Origin: Haliscomenobacter sp.
Lineage (GTDB): Bacteria; Bacteroidota; Bacteroidia; Chitinophagales; Saprospiraceae
NCBI GenBank assembly: GCA_016707205.1
Contig: JADJHZ010000013.1
Location: forward strand, 62,001 to 126,000
DNA length: 64,000 bases
Direction of reading: 5' to 3'
Below the pieces are notes generated by a model that had not been told where the DNA came from, did not search any database, and was given only the letters and a program-made list of their open reading frames with translations. This document shows positions 8,323 to 18,315 of this stretch, one piece after another. Numbering within the stretch: the stretch's first letter is position 1; every line of letters begins with the position of its first letter. The position numbers were made by a program, and so were the translations under genes.

Positions 8323-11300
8323 TTACCGCTGAATAACTATAAATCCGCGCAAGGGAGTGCTGCCGTCCCCAAAATCTACTACGTAAAAATAGGTCCCTAC
8401 CGGCAGTTCTTCCCCATTGAAGGTTCCGCTCCAGTTATTCTGGTAAGGCCTTTTGGAGCGAAAAACCTCGTCGCCCCACCTATTGAAGATCAGTACCTGG
8501 CTGTTGGGATAGGCGTTGTCTTCCAACAGACAGGGAATAATAAACTCGTCGTTGGTACCGTCGTTGTTGGGGGTAATGACCGAAGGGGCTGAGCAGTTCG
8601 CCTCTCCACCCACTCCAAGCAATACTTCCGCTGTGGTGCAGGCACACCCATCGCTGCAAAGCTCATACACCAGCCGGTCCGTGCCTACAAATTTGAATCC
8701 CGGTCGGTAAACGATCCCGGTATCGCCCTGCATCTCCAGGGTTCCTTTGGTGGGGCTTTCCAGAATCCGGATCTTTACCTTGCCGGTGAAGACGTCGTTC
8801 TCCAGAATGGGAAGCCTGGTAGGTTCTCCAAATGCCACGGGGATATTATCGGACAACGCTTCCGGGCTTCGGGTGAACCGGATGATTACCGTATCCCGGG
8901 AGAGCGCGCCGCAAATCCCCTCGTCAATTTCCCATATAAACCGGTTTTCCCCAGGCTGAAGGTTGGCAGCCAGGGGCTGAAGGCTCAGGGGGTTGTCGAT
9001 CAGCGCGCTGGTATTCAGGGCGCGCCATTTCCCCCTGCTGCCCTCGGTGGGCTCGTCGGCATTAAGCCGGGTTTCCGGAAGCAGGGCGCAGACCGACTGA
9101 TCCTGACCAGCATACGGGCTGGGGTCGGAAATCAGTACGAACACTTCGTCCTGGACAACCCCGCATCCGCCCAGAATAGTCCAGGTAAACGCATACAGGT
9201 TGCCCGGCTGCATGCCTCCTACGGGCGTGGTGGGATTACCCGGCTCCAAAATCCGCACGCCCAATTGGGCCTGGACGGCGTTCTGCGACCAGGCGCCGGA
9301 CCCGTTCACTCCAGGCCGGGCAGCCAGGTTTATTTGCGGAGCGAGGCAAGTAAGGATATCGTCCCCGGCAAACGCGGTATCTTGCCGATTGACTACCAAC
9401 CGAACGTCGTCGGAGGAATAATCTACGCAAGCGCCGTTGGAGAGGGTCCAGGTGAAAATGTATTCATTAGGCCCCTCCAGGCCATTAATTGCGGTGACGG
9501 CTTTATTGGGTGTCGAGATCTGTATCAGGGAAGGATTAGGCCCAGACTTAATCGTCCACCGGCCGCTTCCGAGGGTTGGCTCCACTCCCCGGAGGAATAT
9601 CGCCTCGGCATCGCATGCCGTAAAGTCGCTGCCGGCAAAAGCCAGGTCTTCCGGGATCGTGTTGAGCACAACAGGCAAGGTAGGCGACAGGGAAGAGGTG
9701 CAACTCCCTAATCGGGCCTGGACACTGAATCCGTTACTGCCATTTGAAAATCCGGTAAAATTGGCGAGCAATAGGGTCGGCGACGACGTAGTTGCAATCT
9801 GCCCGTTGGGACCAAACCAGGTATAGGAAGCCCCGGGAGTAACTTTATCTTCCTGCAGGCGGAGAGTGAGCACCGCATTGGGGGCGCTGATGCACGCAGG
9901 CCCCGCCGGTTCCAAAGCCGGTTGGCGGGGAACGGGCAAAACCGTCACCTGGGTAGTAACCGGGTCCGAGGGGCAGCCATTCACTTCGGCAATGACCGTA
10001 TACAGGCCTGCATGGGTAGCTGAATCGGCAGAAGGGATAAGAGGTAAGGCCAAAGAAGACGTGAAGTTGGGTCCGCTCCAACGGTAAGTTGCGCCAGACA
10101 AAACGGTCGCTTTTAGTTCGAGTGCAAGCCCTGCGCAAACCGGGCTGTTGTTCGATGCGGCGATCACTGGCGTGGCATTAACGGTAAGGTTCGTATTGCC
10201 GGACGACTTAGACCGGCAGCCGTCCACCGTTACGAAAACGGCATAAGCGCCGGCATCATCGACGGAAGCTGCCGGAATGCTCAGGCAAGGTGTACTGGTG
10301 ACGATGATCCCCTCGTTCGGTGTAATCCAGTGGTATTGCACCTCGGTTCCTTGATACGCTTCGGAGCAGATCATCGCTTGATTTCCTTCGCATACTGCCA
10401 AAGAAAGGCCTGCGTTGATGCGGGGTACGCTTGGAGTGCGCGGCGGGTCTTTCACATTGACCACCGTGCTTGCCGGGTTCGAGGGGCACCCTTGCGTGGT
10501 CGTTACGACCAATTGGTAATTGCCGTTATTCAATTGCGTGGCATTCGGAATCAATCCCACTTTGCTATTGGACAAGTAGCCGTTCGGGCCGGTCCAACGG
10601 TAGGTATACGTCCCGTCATCTTCCGGAAAGACCGAAGAGGTAAGCTGGATATTCGTGGGGCCATTGAGGCAGTCTGGACCGTCGTTCGTTACGGCGATGA
10701 TCCGGACGCCGCGCTTGATTTCAACGTCTGTAAAAGCGCTTCCGGAACAGCCTTCCTGGGTAATCACGGTCACGGTGTAGCGCCCTGTATTCTGTACCCG
10801 GGCATTTTCCAGACGGGCATTGACGCCCACCGCGTTGAAGCTGTTGGGGCCGGCCCATCGGTAGGTAGCATTAGGGATGTCTGGGGAAGCGTTAAGGTTC
10901 AGTATCGCACCTTCGCATATGACGGCAGGGGAGGTGGCAACGGTAGGCCTGGGCAAATCGTTAACTACCAGGGACGTAGGAAGGGAGATATCGGACCGGC
11001 AGCCCTGGCGGGTAATGGATAGTCTCCAGGGTCCCTCGATTTCATTCGAGGCATTGGAAACCACAAACCGGTTTTCCGAAGTGGAGAACTCCTGAAGTCC
11101 AGGACTTATCCAGGTAAAAATGGTTGCCGATGCATTCGTCTGCAAGGCGACTTCCGCGCCCGCGCATACGGGTCCTGTATTTGAAATTTCCGGTCTGGCG
11201 GGTTTAGGCAATACCGTAACCGAAACAAAAGCAGGCGCGGAAGGGCATCCAAAACGGGAAACGATCAGCTTATAAACACCGGAATTAACCGGGCTGGCAT

Positions 11301-14300
11301 TCATAATGGCCGACGGGAACTGGCTGGTGGAGGCGTATCCGTTTGGGCCGGTCCACGCATAGGTTATACCGGTTCCTGATACCTCCGTTCCCAGCATCAC
11401 CGACTCGCCTTCGCAAACGGTAATCGATTCTTCCCTGGGAATGGCCACTGGTTTTTTATTTACCCGAACCACAACCGGGGAGGAAGGTCTGGATGCGCAT
11501 CCATTGGCTTCGATCACCAAGTAATAGGAGTTGGCGCTTTCCCCATGCGGTCCGGGAAGGGTGAGCGAAGGCACAATAGTAGACCCGACGAGCGCTCCGG
11601 AAGGAGGCACGCCCCGATACCAGCGATACATAACAGACCCGCTGCTGAGCGCTAAGGAAGACGTGAGGACGATATCGTCTTCCTCGCAGAAATTATTCCG
11701 GGTGACCAAATCAGGGGTCAGCGGCAGATCCTCGATAGAAACTTCTACGACCCCGGTTGCTTTGCATCCGGTAAGGCCGGTTATTTCTACCACGTAAGAG
11801 CCTGCATTTCTGGAATTCACATTGGGGATTACCGGATTTTCCTTATTGGAAACAAAATTATTAGGCCCTGTCCACTTGTACGTATAAATAATCCCTCCCT
11901 GCGCCTGCGGCGGAATAGCCCTCAGAAAGAGCGTATCGGAGCCGCAGAGTTCCGAACTGGCTTCGGGCTGGGGTTCCAGGTTTTCAATCCGGACGATCGT
12001 AGAACATTGAGCCATGTTTCCTGCCATGTCGGTTACGGTAAGCGTAACGTTTTGTACCATACCCGCTTGTAAGCAGTTGAAGGTATTCGGGGAAAGGATC
12101 ATGGTGTCTATCCCGCAATTATCGCCACTACCGGCATTGATTTCCTGAGCGCTGACCACCGGATTCTCCAGCCCCGCAGGGTTAATGAACAACGTAGTAG
12201 GCTGGCAGCGGGCTATTGGAGGTTGTTGGTCGGCCACATTGATTTTAAAACTACAGGTATCGGCATTGCCCAGGGCATCCGCGATGACGTAAAACACTTC
12301 GGTTACCCCCTGATTGAAGGTGTGGCGGGGTACGACTTCCGGAAAGCGGACGGGGGTAAGGGGAAGGGGCGTTGCACCTGTGGCGTAATAGGATGGGCTG
12401 ATGGTTGGGAATGTCAGTTCGGCAAAAACATAGCTGTTCCCATCGTTCTGCCCGTTTGAAGTCACTGCTCCAGGCGGGCAAGGATTAATGCCTTCATTAG
12501 CCTGGCCCGATGGCGTTGCAATGTTAAACGGGTTGACAGAGATCAGGATCTGCCCGTCGTTTGCCCAGGTATTCACTAAAGCGGGGGGGAGTAGGAGCGT
12601 CAGCACGCCTTCCTGATTGCAGGAAGCCCCGCTTACGGGGGTTGCTCCCAAAAGGGCGCCTCCTTCTCCAAGTATTTCCCAAAAAGCGTTCGGGGTAGAA
12701 AAATCCCCCTTGTAGCGGATGGTCAGCGTAGCGCTGTCGGTAGCATTGGCGCCCAACCCGTCGAAGGAAAACTCCTTGCCATTGGCCAGATAGCTATTCA
12801 GATTGGGGTCGTAATTAAAGGTGAGAAGCGCGGAGGACGTATCTGCCGGAAGCTGCTTCTGGTAGGACCCCAAAACCGTGCAATTATCCGTTGCCCCCAG
12901 AGGCAGAGGAAGTTCCAATTCAATGGAACAGGCTTCGGAAGGAAGAACTACCAGGGTATCTGAAGGGCAGACCAACTGCGGCGCCTCTCTATCTTCGACA
13001 ACAACCGCAAAGGAACAGCTATCGGTATTCCCTCCGCAATCGGTCAGGAGGTATTGGATTTCATTCCTGCCCAGGGGGAGTTCAACGGAGGGGACCAGAG
13101 AAGGAGAAAAAGCGACCGGCGGTCCCTGGTTGAGCCGGTAAGCCAGGCTGATGCCTGTCAGGTCTTTGAGATCAAAGGCGAGCTGGGCTTCCACACGGCC
13201 TCCGCTGCAGATGGGATTCACGGCGAAGCGGCCGGGCTGTTCCGCGCCCAGGTTGGGGATAGCCCAAATCTCGATCACCCCATCGGCGCCCCATTGGTCT
13301 AGTTGGACAGCGGAAACAGAAAGCGTGGTATCCGAATTGCCGCACTGGGCCGGGGTAAGGGCGCTGCGCCCCAGGAATTGGCCGTCTTCTCCCAAAATCA
13401 GGAAATATTCTCCTTGCCCCTCCCCGTCTACCGAAAATAAGCGAACATCCAGGGTGGCTGGCCCTGCGGCATTCCGCCAGGCATTAGAGGGCAGGTTAAA
13501 CGCAAAGCGCAGCGGAGCCACCTTGGTTTCACCAGGCTCTTTGGAGGGGTCGGACGAAATCAGGGCTTCGCTCCTGGTTTGGGTAAATGCAGTGGTGGAG
13601 AAGTAGCATTCGTCTTCAATCTGAGGATTGGGCAGTGGGAAAATGGCGGAGCATAACCCAGGGCTGGTAGCGACTGCCGTATCTTGCGGGCAATCCGCCA
13701 ACCTGGGAGGCGCCAAATCCACAATCCGAAATACGGCCGTGGTCGTATCCTTCAGACCGCAAGCGTCTTCGGCAATAAAATCTACCGTTCGCTCCAGAAT
13801 GACCTGGGCTCCCTGCAGGCACTGAAGGACAGGAAACGAGAGGGTATCCGCGGCGCCTGCATTTTGGGCTATCCATCGGACGCCTCCGCCGCAATTATCG
13901 CTTGCTAGAGCGTCGCCATAGCGGTTCGCCCACTCCCAGAAGAGCGTTTCCGGGTCTAGCCCTTCCGTGCACTGAATTGTCAGATCTCGGGCCGGCCGGC
14001 TAAATACCGGCGCCTGATCGTCGATTACCTGAACGACCTGGAGCACGGAGTCGGTATTTCCGCAATCGTCGGCCACATACCAGGTTCGGTGAACGGTATA
14101 CGTGTTTGGGCAAGGAGAGGAGATCAGAACGTCTTCGTACCGCACATTGTCTTCGTCCAGTATGGCGCAATTGTCCAGAATATTCGTTGGGGCGCCCGCC
14201 ACGCTAGGGTCGTCGCCCTCGGTACAGCTCAGTACGGTATCCCGGGGCGCGGTGAACGTAGGCGCTTGCGTATCGCGAATGCGTATGGTTTGGGGGCGGA

Positions 14301-15129
14301 AGTTAACGTTGCCGCAGGTATCTTCTGCCACCCAGGTCCGGCGTATGGTATAATCATTGCCGCAGCCGGGCAGGGTTGGAAACTCCTGGTCGAAATACGA
14401 CACCTCAGGATTGTTGTCGCAAAGGTCGCTCACTTCCGGGGTTCCCGTATTTTCGGGGGTTGGCGCTAAGGAGCAATCGATGGTGATATCGGCAGGAAAA
14501 TTGGCGAATACAGGGGCTGTTTCATCGGTAACCGTTATGACTTGCCGGTAGGAAGCGGTATTTCCGCAGACGTCATAGGCCTCCCATGTCCGGACAATTT
14601 TATACGAAAACGGACAGTTCCCGCTTCCTTCGATCGCTTCCTGATAGATCACCGTATCCAGAGAACAGTTGTCGGTAACCGTCACGCTCGTGCTGTCGGG
14701 AATCGGGTCCAGGCATCCCAGGGCGAGGCTATCCGGAATCGAAGGCTTTATTTTTGGAGCATCGGTATCGCGAACGATGAACACGTAAGTTTCGGTGGTA
14801 ACCGGGCCGGAGGGAGGGGTGATCAGGAAATTAAAAACCAGGGTATCCGCGCAATTTCCGGAAAAGACGTAACTCAGCGGAGGCGTAGGCGATTCGGCAA
14901 TGACACTTCCCGGGTGATTGGAGAAAATCTGAAGCCGAAGGGTACTGATCCAAAACCCGTAGGAAGAATCCGCTTTTTCACAAGACACCACCGTGGTGTC
15001 CTCAATAGCAAGACTTGTCACTGTGGACAGTCCGGCAATAGAGGGGGTGTCGGAAGTCCAGGCAGATAATGAAATGCCGATGGATGCGAACAACAGCCAC
15101 CAGCCCATTTGGCTGCATAGTTTTTTCAT
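8323..15129 (-). CDS. Giant multidomain surface adhesin, T9SS type B sorting domain
   Basis: Predicted 2268-residue secreted protein and first gene of the adhesin-PorP-OmpA operon. After the signal peptide, roughly residues 40-480 hold HYR-like modules with repeated DNC and CGN motifs (VTDNCSLDTVIY, RTWVAEDTCGN). Two related inserted beta modules follow (about 540-665 and 765-930). About nine Ig/PKD-like modules with the motif RWTGPNG...YTV run from about 1055 to 1825. PKD-like repeats (FAGSD, FAGDD) come next, then a cadherin-like module with the LENDVF motif near 2095. The C-terminus is a gliding-motility-associated type B sorting domain (SVITPNNDGTNDEF, IFNRWGDEVF, GTYFYVVDFGDG). It is probably an SprB-like adhesin in either gliding or attachment; motility is not shown by the sequence. 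The reading frame is intact over 6.8 kb. Confidence 0.95.
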   Translation of the reverse strand: MKKLCSQMGWWLLFASIGISLSAWTSDTPSIAGLSTVTSLAIEDTTVVSCEKADSSYGFWISTLRLQIFSNHPGSVIAESPTPPLSYVFSGNCADTLVFNFLITPPSGPVTTETYVFIVRDTDAPKIKPSIPDSLALGCLDPIPDSTSVTVTDNCSLDTVIYQEAIEGSGNCPFSYKIVRTWEAYDVCGNTASYRQVITVTDETAPVFANFPADITIDCSLAPTPENTGTPEVSDLCDNNPEVSYFDQEFPTLPGCGNDYTIRRTWVAEDTCGNVNFRPQTIRIRDTQAPTFTAPRDTVLSCTEGDDPSVAGAPTNILDNCAILDEDNVRYEDVLISSPCPNTYTVHRTWYVADDCGNTDSVLQVVQVIDDQAPVFSRPARDLTIQCTEGLDPETLFWEWANRYGDALASDNCGGGVRWIAQNAGAADTLSFPVLQCLQGAQVILERTVDFIAEDACGLKDTTTAVFRIVDLAPPRLADCPQDTAVATSPGLCSAIFPLPNPQIEDECYFSTTAFTQTRSEALISSDPSKEPGETKVAPLRFAFNLPSNAWRNAAGPATLDVRLFSVDGEGQGEYFLILGEDGQFLGRSALTPAQCGNSDTTLSVSAVQLDQWGADGVIEIWAIPNLGAEQPGRFAVNPICSGGRVEAQLAFDLKDLTGISLAYRLNQGPPVAFSPSLVPSVELPLGRNEIQYLLTDCGGNTDSCSFAVVVEDREAPQLVCPSDTLVVLPSEACSIELELPLPLGATDNCTVLGSYQKQLPADTSSALLTFNYDPNLNSYLANGKEFSFDGLGANATDSATLTIRYKGDFSTPNAFWEILGEGGALLGATPVSGASCNQEGVLTLLLPPALVNTWANDGQILISVNPFNIATPSGQANEGINPCPPGAVTSNGQNDGNSYVFAELTFPTISPSYYATGATPLPLTPVRFPEVVPRHTFNQGVTEVFYVIADALGNADTCSFKINVADQQPPIARCQPTTLFINPAGLENPVVSAQEINAGSGDNCGIDTMILSPNTFNCLQAGMVQNVTLTVTDMAGNMAQCSTIVRIENLEPQPEASSELCGSDTLFLRAIPPQAQGGIIYTYKWTGPNNFVSNKENPVIPNVNSRNAGSYVVEITGLTGCKATGVVEVSIEDLPLTPDLVTRNNFCEEDDIVLTSSLALSSGSVMYRWYRGVPPSGALVGSTIVPSLTLPGPHGESANSYYLVIEANGCASRPSSPVVVRVNKKPVAIPREESITVCEGESVMLGTEVSGTGITYAWTGPNGYASTSQFPSAIMNASPVNSGVYKLIVSRFGCPSAPAFVSVTVLPKPARPEISNTGPVCAGAEVALQTNASATIFTWISPGLQEFSTSENRFVVSNASNEIEGPWRLSITRQGCRSDISLPTSLVVNDLPRPTVATSPAVICEGAILNLNASPDIPNATYRWAGPNSFNAVGVNARLENARVQNTGRYTVTVITQEGCSGSAFTDVEIKRGVRIIAVTNDGPDCLNGPTNIQLTSSVFPEDDGTYTYRWTGPNGYLSNSKVGLIPNATQLNNGNYQLVVTTTQGCPSNPASTVVNVKDPPRTPSVPRINAGLSLAVCEGNQAMICSEAYQGTEVQYHWITPNEGIIVTSTPCLSIPAASVDDAGAYAVFVTVDGCRSKSSGNTNLTVNATPVIAASNNSPVCAGLALELKATVLSGATYRWSGPNFTSSLALPLIPSADSATHAGLYTVIAEVNGCPSDPVTTQVTVLPVPRQPALEPAGPACISAPNAVLTLRLQEDKVTPGASYTWFGPNGQIATTSSPTLLLANFTGFSNGSNGFSVQARLGSCTSSLSPTLPVVLNTIPEDLAFAGSDFTACDAEAIFLRGVEPTLGSGRWTIKSGPNPSLIQISTPNKAVTAINGLEGPNEYIFTWTLSNGACVDYSSDDVRLVVNRQDTAFAGDDILTCLAPQINLAARPGVNGSGAWSQNAVQAQLGVRILEPGNPTTPVGGMQPGNLYAFTWTILGGCGVVQDEVFVLISDPSPYAGQDQSVCALLPETRLNADEPTEGSRGKWRALNTSALIDNPLSLQPLAANLQPGENRFIWEIDEGICGALSRDTVIIRFTRSPEALSDNIPVAFGEPTRLPILENDVFTGKVKIRILESPTKGTLEMQGDTGIVYRPGFKFVGTDRLVYELCSDGCACTTAEVLLGVGGEANCSAPSVITPNNDGTNDEFIIPCLLEDNAYPNSQVLIFNRWGDEVFRSKRPYQNNWSGTFNGEELPVGTYFYVVDFGDGSTPLRGFIVIQR

Positions 15130-15363
15130 AGTAGAAATCCTTAAAATTATGCTTCTGTTAACTTGGAGCGGTTTGTTAATGCCCGCCAGGAAGGGGAAAG
15201 GGAAATGTTGTGAAACGTCAGGGCTCGAAACGCCCTTTGATCATGCCGTTTAGCCATGGGATTTTTTTGTTTTTGGGAAAATAGGACCAATAAATCGGTT
15301 CAAATTATGCATTTTTTTGATTCCAAATATGCTGGGATCAAAATTAGCCTGAAAAACAGCGTA

Positions 15364-15558
15364 TTATTCTTCTTCGCCTTCGCTTTGGGTATCCTTTTCC
15401 GGGTTCAGTTTCTTGTCGTTTAAATGCGTGTTTAAAAATTGGTTTATTTGATCCAAATGGAAGCTGGATTGGATCTCTCCCAATTCGTTGATTTTCATTT
15501 CCAACCCCTCGAATTCCTGATGAATCCGGTCTTTTTTACTGCGCTTTTTCGAAGGCAT
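15364..15558 (-). CDS. Small conserved-type charged protein, unknown function
   Basis: Predicted 64 residues with a basic start (MPSKKRSKKDRIHQEFEGL), a middle stretch EMKINELGEIQSSFHLDQINQ compatible with a short helix-turn-helix or coiled segment, and an acidic tail. I recall similar short Bacteroidota proteins with the pattern KKDRIHEDLEGLE...IDKINxFLN, but cannot verify this. It lies 59 bp after gltX on the same strand, separated by a strong hairpin. Confidence 0.7.
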   Translation of the reverse strand: MPSKKRSKKDRIHQEFEGLEMKINELGEIQSSFHLDQINQFLNTHLNDKKLNPEKDTQSEGEEE

Positions 15559-15577
15559 AGGAGGTATTTCGTTAATG

Positions 15578-15610
15578 GACTTGTTGCGGTGGGTCCCACC
15601 GAAACAAGTC
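15578..15610. repeat. Long near-perfect palindrome after gltX
   Basis: Outer stem GACTTGTT/AACAAGTC (8 bp) and inner stem CGGTGGG/CCCACCG (7 bp) around a single T, separated by one G/A mismatch. It lies between the gltX stop and the small downstream gene. No T-run follows in either direction, so it looks more like a REP-type palindrome or an RNA stability hairpin than a classical terminator. Confidence 0.65.
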
Positions 15611-15617
15611 TAATGAT

Positions 15618-17159
15618 CTATTGGGAAACCAGGGCGTCGAACAGGCCAAATGCCCGCTCAAGCCTGCGCCGGAGTTCCGCCGGCCCAAACAAGGAAAGCA
15701 TTTCCGCTACGCCAGGGCCTTTCATGGTCCCAATCAGCGCGATCCGAAGGATAGGAAAAACATCGCCCGGCTTGAGGTTTTTTTCCTGCATGTAGGCTTC
15801 CATGGCCTGATGGACGGTTTCCGGGTCGAACGATTCCAATGCTTCCAGTCGGGATATCATCCCCTCGAAAAGCGTTTTGTTTCCTGTGTCCCATTTTTTG
15901 GCGATCGTCTTTTCATCAAAGACGACCAAGTCCTCGAAAAAGTAACGCCCTGTATCCCAAAAATCGGATAAAACGACTACCCGCTCTTTCATCATTCCGC
16001 AAAATGCCTGAAGGAAAGATTCCCGGGGATGGTAGCCCTGCGCCTCCACCATGGGCCGGACTAACCCCGCGAGGGTTTCATCAGACGTGGCCATGATATA
16101 TTGCTGATTGAACCACTTGGCTTTGTCGTAATCAAAGCGGGAACCGCTCTTGCCGATTTTTTCGATGGTAAATGCCTCGACCAATTCATCCAGGGTGAAT
16201 AGTTCCTGATCAGTCCCGGGGTTCCATCCCAATAAGGCTAAAAAGTTGATGACCGCATTCGGAAGAAATCCCGCTTCCCGGAAACCGGTGAACGAGTCTT
16301 CCGGAGTGTCTCCCTTCCAGGATAAAGGGAAGACCGGAATCCCCAATTGGACGCCATCCCGCTTGCTTAGTTTTCCCTGGCCGCTGGGTTTCAGGATCAG
16401 AGGCAGATGAGAAAACCGGGGCATCTCCCATCCAAACGCCCGATATAATAAGACGTGGTGGGCCGTGCTGGGTAGCCATTCTTCGCCCCGGATCACGTGG
16501 GTGATCTCCATGAGGTGATCGTCCACGATATTGGCCAGGTGGTAGGTAGGCATTCCGTCGGACTTCAGGATGACCTTGTCGTCCAGTTCGTTGCTTTGAA
16601 AATGGACGATTCCGCGAACCAGATCATCTACTTCTATGATTTCGCCGGACGGCACTTTTAGCCGGATTGCCCAGGGGTCCCCGCGTTCGATCCGCGCCTG
16701 CACTTCTTCTTCCGGAAGGGTAAGGCTGTTGGACATTTTCAGCCGCGTTTGGCTATCGTATTTGAATGCGGACTCGCCTTTTTCCTGGGTTTCCTGCCGG
16801 CACGCCTCCAGCATTTCCGGGGTATCAAACGCATAATACGCATGGCCGGACCGGATCAGTTCCTGCGCATAGCGCTGGTAGATGTCCTTGCGTTCCGATT
16901 GCCGGTAAGGGCCATAAGCGCCTCCGCCAAATCCCGGGCCTTCATCCGGAAGCAGCCCCGCCCATTGCAGGGATTCCAGGATATACGACTCAGCGCCGGG
17001 TACGTAACGAAGCTGATCGGTATCTTCGATACGGAGAATAAACGTACCCCCCGTTTTTCGGGCAAAAAGATAGTTATACAAGGCAGTGCGCATACCGCCT
17101 ATGTGCAGTGCGCCTGTCGGGCTAGGCGCAAATCGGACGCGTACGTTCTTTATCTCCAT
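15618..17159 (-). CDS. gltX: Glutamyl-tRNA synthetase
   Basis: Predicted 513 residues, normal for bacterial GluRS. The class I signatures are present: PSPTGALHIGG with the HIGH-type motif HIGG at 19-22, and KLSKR at 263-267. The catalytic core segment RIEDTDQLR and the tRNA-binding C-terminal helical domain are also visible. It charges tRNA-Glu in the cytosol. It is transcribed away from the deacetylase gene across a 403-bp gap. Confidence 0.98.
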   Translation of the reverse strand: MEIKNVRVRFAPSPTGALHIGGMRTALYNYLFARKTGGTFILRIEDTDQLRYVPGAESYILESLQWAGLLPDEGPGFGGGAYGPYRQSERKDIYQRYAQELIRSGHAYYAFDTPEMLEACRQETQEKGESAFKYDSQTRLKMSNSLTLPEEEVQARIERGDPWAIRLKVPSGEIIEVDDLVRGIVHFQSNELDDKVILKSDGMPTYHLANIVDDHLMEITHVIRGEEWLPSTAHHVLLYRAFGWEMPRFSHLPLILKPSGQGKLSKRDGVQLGIPVFPLSWKGDTPEDSFTGFREAGFLPNAVINFLALLGWNPGTDQELFTLDELVEAFTIEKIGKSGSRFDYDKAKWFNQQYIMATSDETLAGLVRPMVEAQGYHPRESFLQAFCGMMKERVVVLSDFWDTGRYFFEDLVVFDEKTIAKKWDTGNKTLFEGMISRLEALESFDPETVHQAMEAYMQEKNLKPGDVFPILRIALIGTMKGPGVAEMLSLFGPAELRRRLERAFGLFDALVSQ

Positions 17160-17562
17160 GGTGGTGTTTTGTTGCCGGGTTAAAGCGTTTTCGGGGGCAA
17201 AATTCCCCTTTTTTACCCGGAACCGCTTCTTTTAAACACAAAAAAAAGGCTCAATACTAATTTTTTTTTGAAAAAATAAAAAAAACAAGGGTTTTTGGCA
17301 GCAAAATCGCTGTCCCAGGCGTTTAGGCAATAGATTCTAGCCTGAATAACAAAACACCTGTGCGTTTTTCAGATCGCATATTTTCGTAGGTATGCGTTCA
17401 GGTTTGTCTTGAGCCCGTTACTTGCTCAGCCGGCCAGCAATTTAACCTGAAGAAAAAGCAGGCCCTTGCCCAACTACCGGATAAAGCCTTCGCACGTCTC
17501 CCGCACAGAGCAGGGATTGTGCGCATTTACGCCTATTGGGAAGACCATGACTTTTTATATCC
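17160..17562. other. Divergent intergenic region, no gene seen
   Basis: A-rich gap between gltX and the deacetylase. It must contain both promoters. The only near match to a -7 box on the plus strand is TATTTTCG around 17380; no full promoter or RNA gene can be defended. Confidence 0.4.
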
Positions 17563-18237
17563 ATGAACATTAAAAAAAACAGTATGTATTTCACCAAGAC
17601 ACCCCAATTTATTCGGAACATGTTTCCGAGCTTCACCTGGAAGGTTCCTGTTTCAGAAAAACGGCTTTTCCTTACGTTTGACGACGGGCCTATCCCGGAA
17701 GTGACGCCTTGGGTGCTTAGCCAGTTGGCGGCTTACCGGGCCAAAGCCACCTTTTTCTGCGTCGGGGATAATATCCGAAAGCATCCGGAGGTTTTTCGAA
17801 AAGTGAAAGAAGGTGGCCATTCCATTGGCAACCACACGTACAATCACTTGAACGGATGGATTACCGAGAATATTCCGTTTTTTCACAATGTCCGCCATTG
17901 CGCCTCGCTGACCAATTCCGTGCTGTTCCGCCCACCATACGGAAGGCTGAAGCCCAAACAGGCGCAGTTCCTTCAGCGGCACTACCGGATCATCATGTGG
18001 GATGTGCTTAGCGGCGACTTTGACGCCCGGATTACTCCGGAGCAATGCCTTCAGAACGTTCTGCAAAACGCCGAACCGGGCTCGATTATCGTTTTCCATG
18101 ATAGCCTGAAAGCGCTCGACCGCCTGAAGTATGCTCTGCCGCGCGTTCTGGAACATTTCACCGCTTTAGGCTATGCGTTTGGAGCGCTCAACGAAAAAGA
18201 AATGCACCTGAAAGAACGGGTTCTTCAAACCGCGTAA
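17563..18237 (+). CDS. Polysaccharide deacetylase (NodB domain)
   Basis: Predicted 224 residues; a second ATG seven codons in is possible. NodB motifs are all present: TFDDGP near residue 40 (metal-binding Asp), the zinc motif HSIGNHTYNH, RPPYGRL, a DFDARI segment and VFHDS. These are metal-dependent N-/O-deacetylases of chitooligosaccharides, peptidoglycan or acetylated polysaccharide. No secretion signal is obvious, as often seen in short Bacteroidota members. A terminator hairpin follows the stop. Confidence 0.94.
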   Translation: MNIKKNSMYFTKTPQFIRNMFPSFTWKVPVSEKRLFLTFDDGPIPEVTPWVLSQLAAYRAKATFFCVGDNIRKHPEVFRKVKEGGHSIGNHTYNHLNGWITENIPFFHNVRHCASLTNSVLFRPPYGRLKPKQAQFLQRHYRIIMWDVLSGDFDARITPEQCLQNVLQNAEPGSIIVFHDSLKALDRLKYALPRVLEHFTALGYAFGALNEKEMHLKERVLQTA

Positions 18238-18274
18238 TCCGGCATTTTAAGCAACTTTTACGCAATGCTTGATA

Positions 18275-18304
18275 AAAAGCCCTCCGGACGATCGGGGGGC
18301 TTTT
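18275..18304 (+). terminator. Intrinsic terminator of the deacetylase gene
   Basis: A 12-bp stem AAAAGCCCTCCG/CGGGGGGCTTTT (one T-G pair) with a 6-nt loop and a following T-rich run, between two convergent genes. The A-rich left side could let it work in both directions. Confidence 0.85.
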
Positions 18305-18315
18305 CTTTTTCTGTC

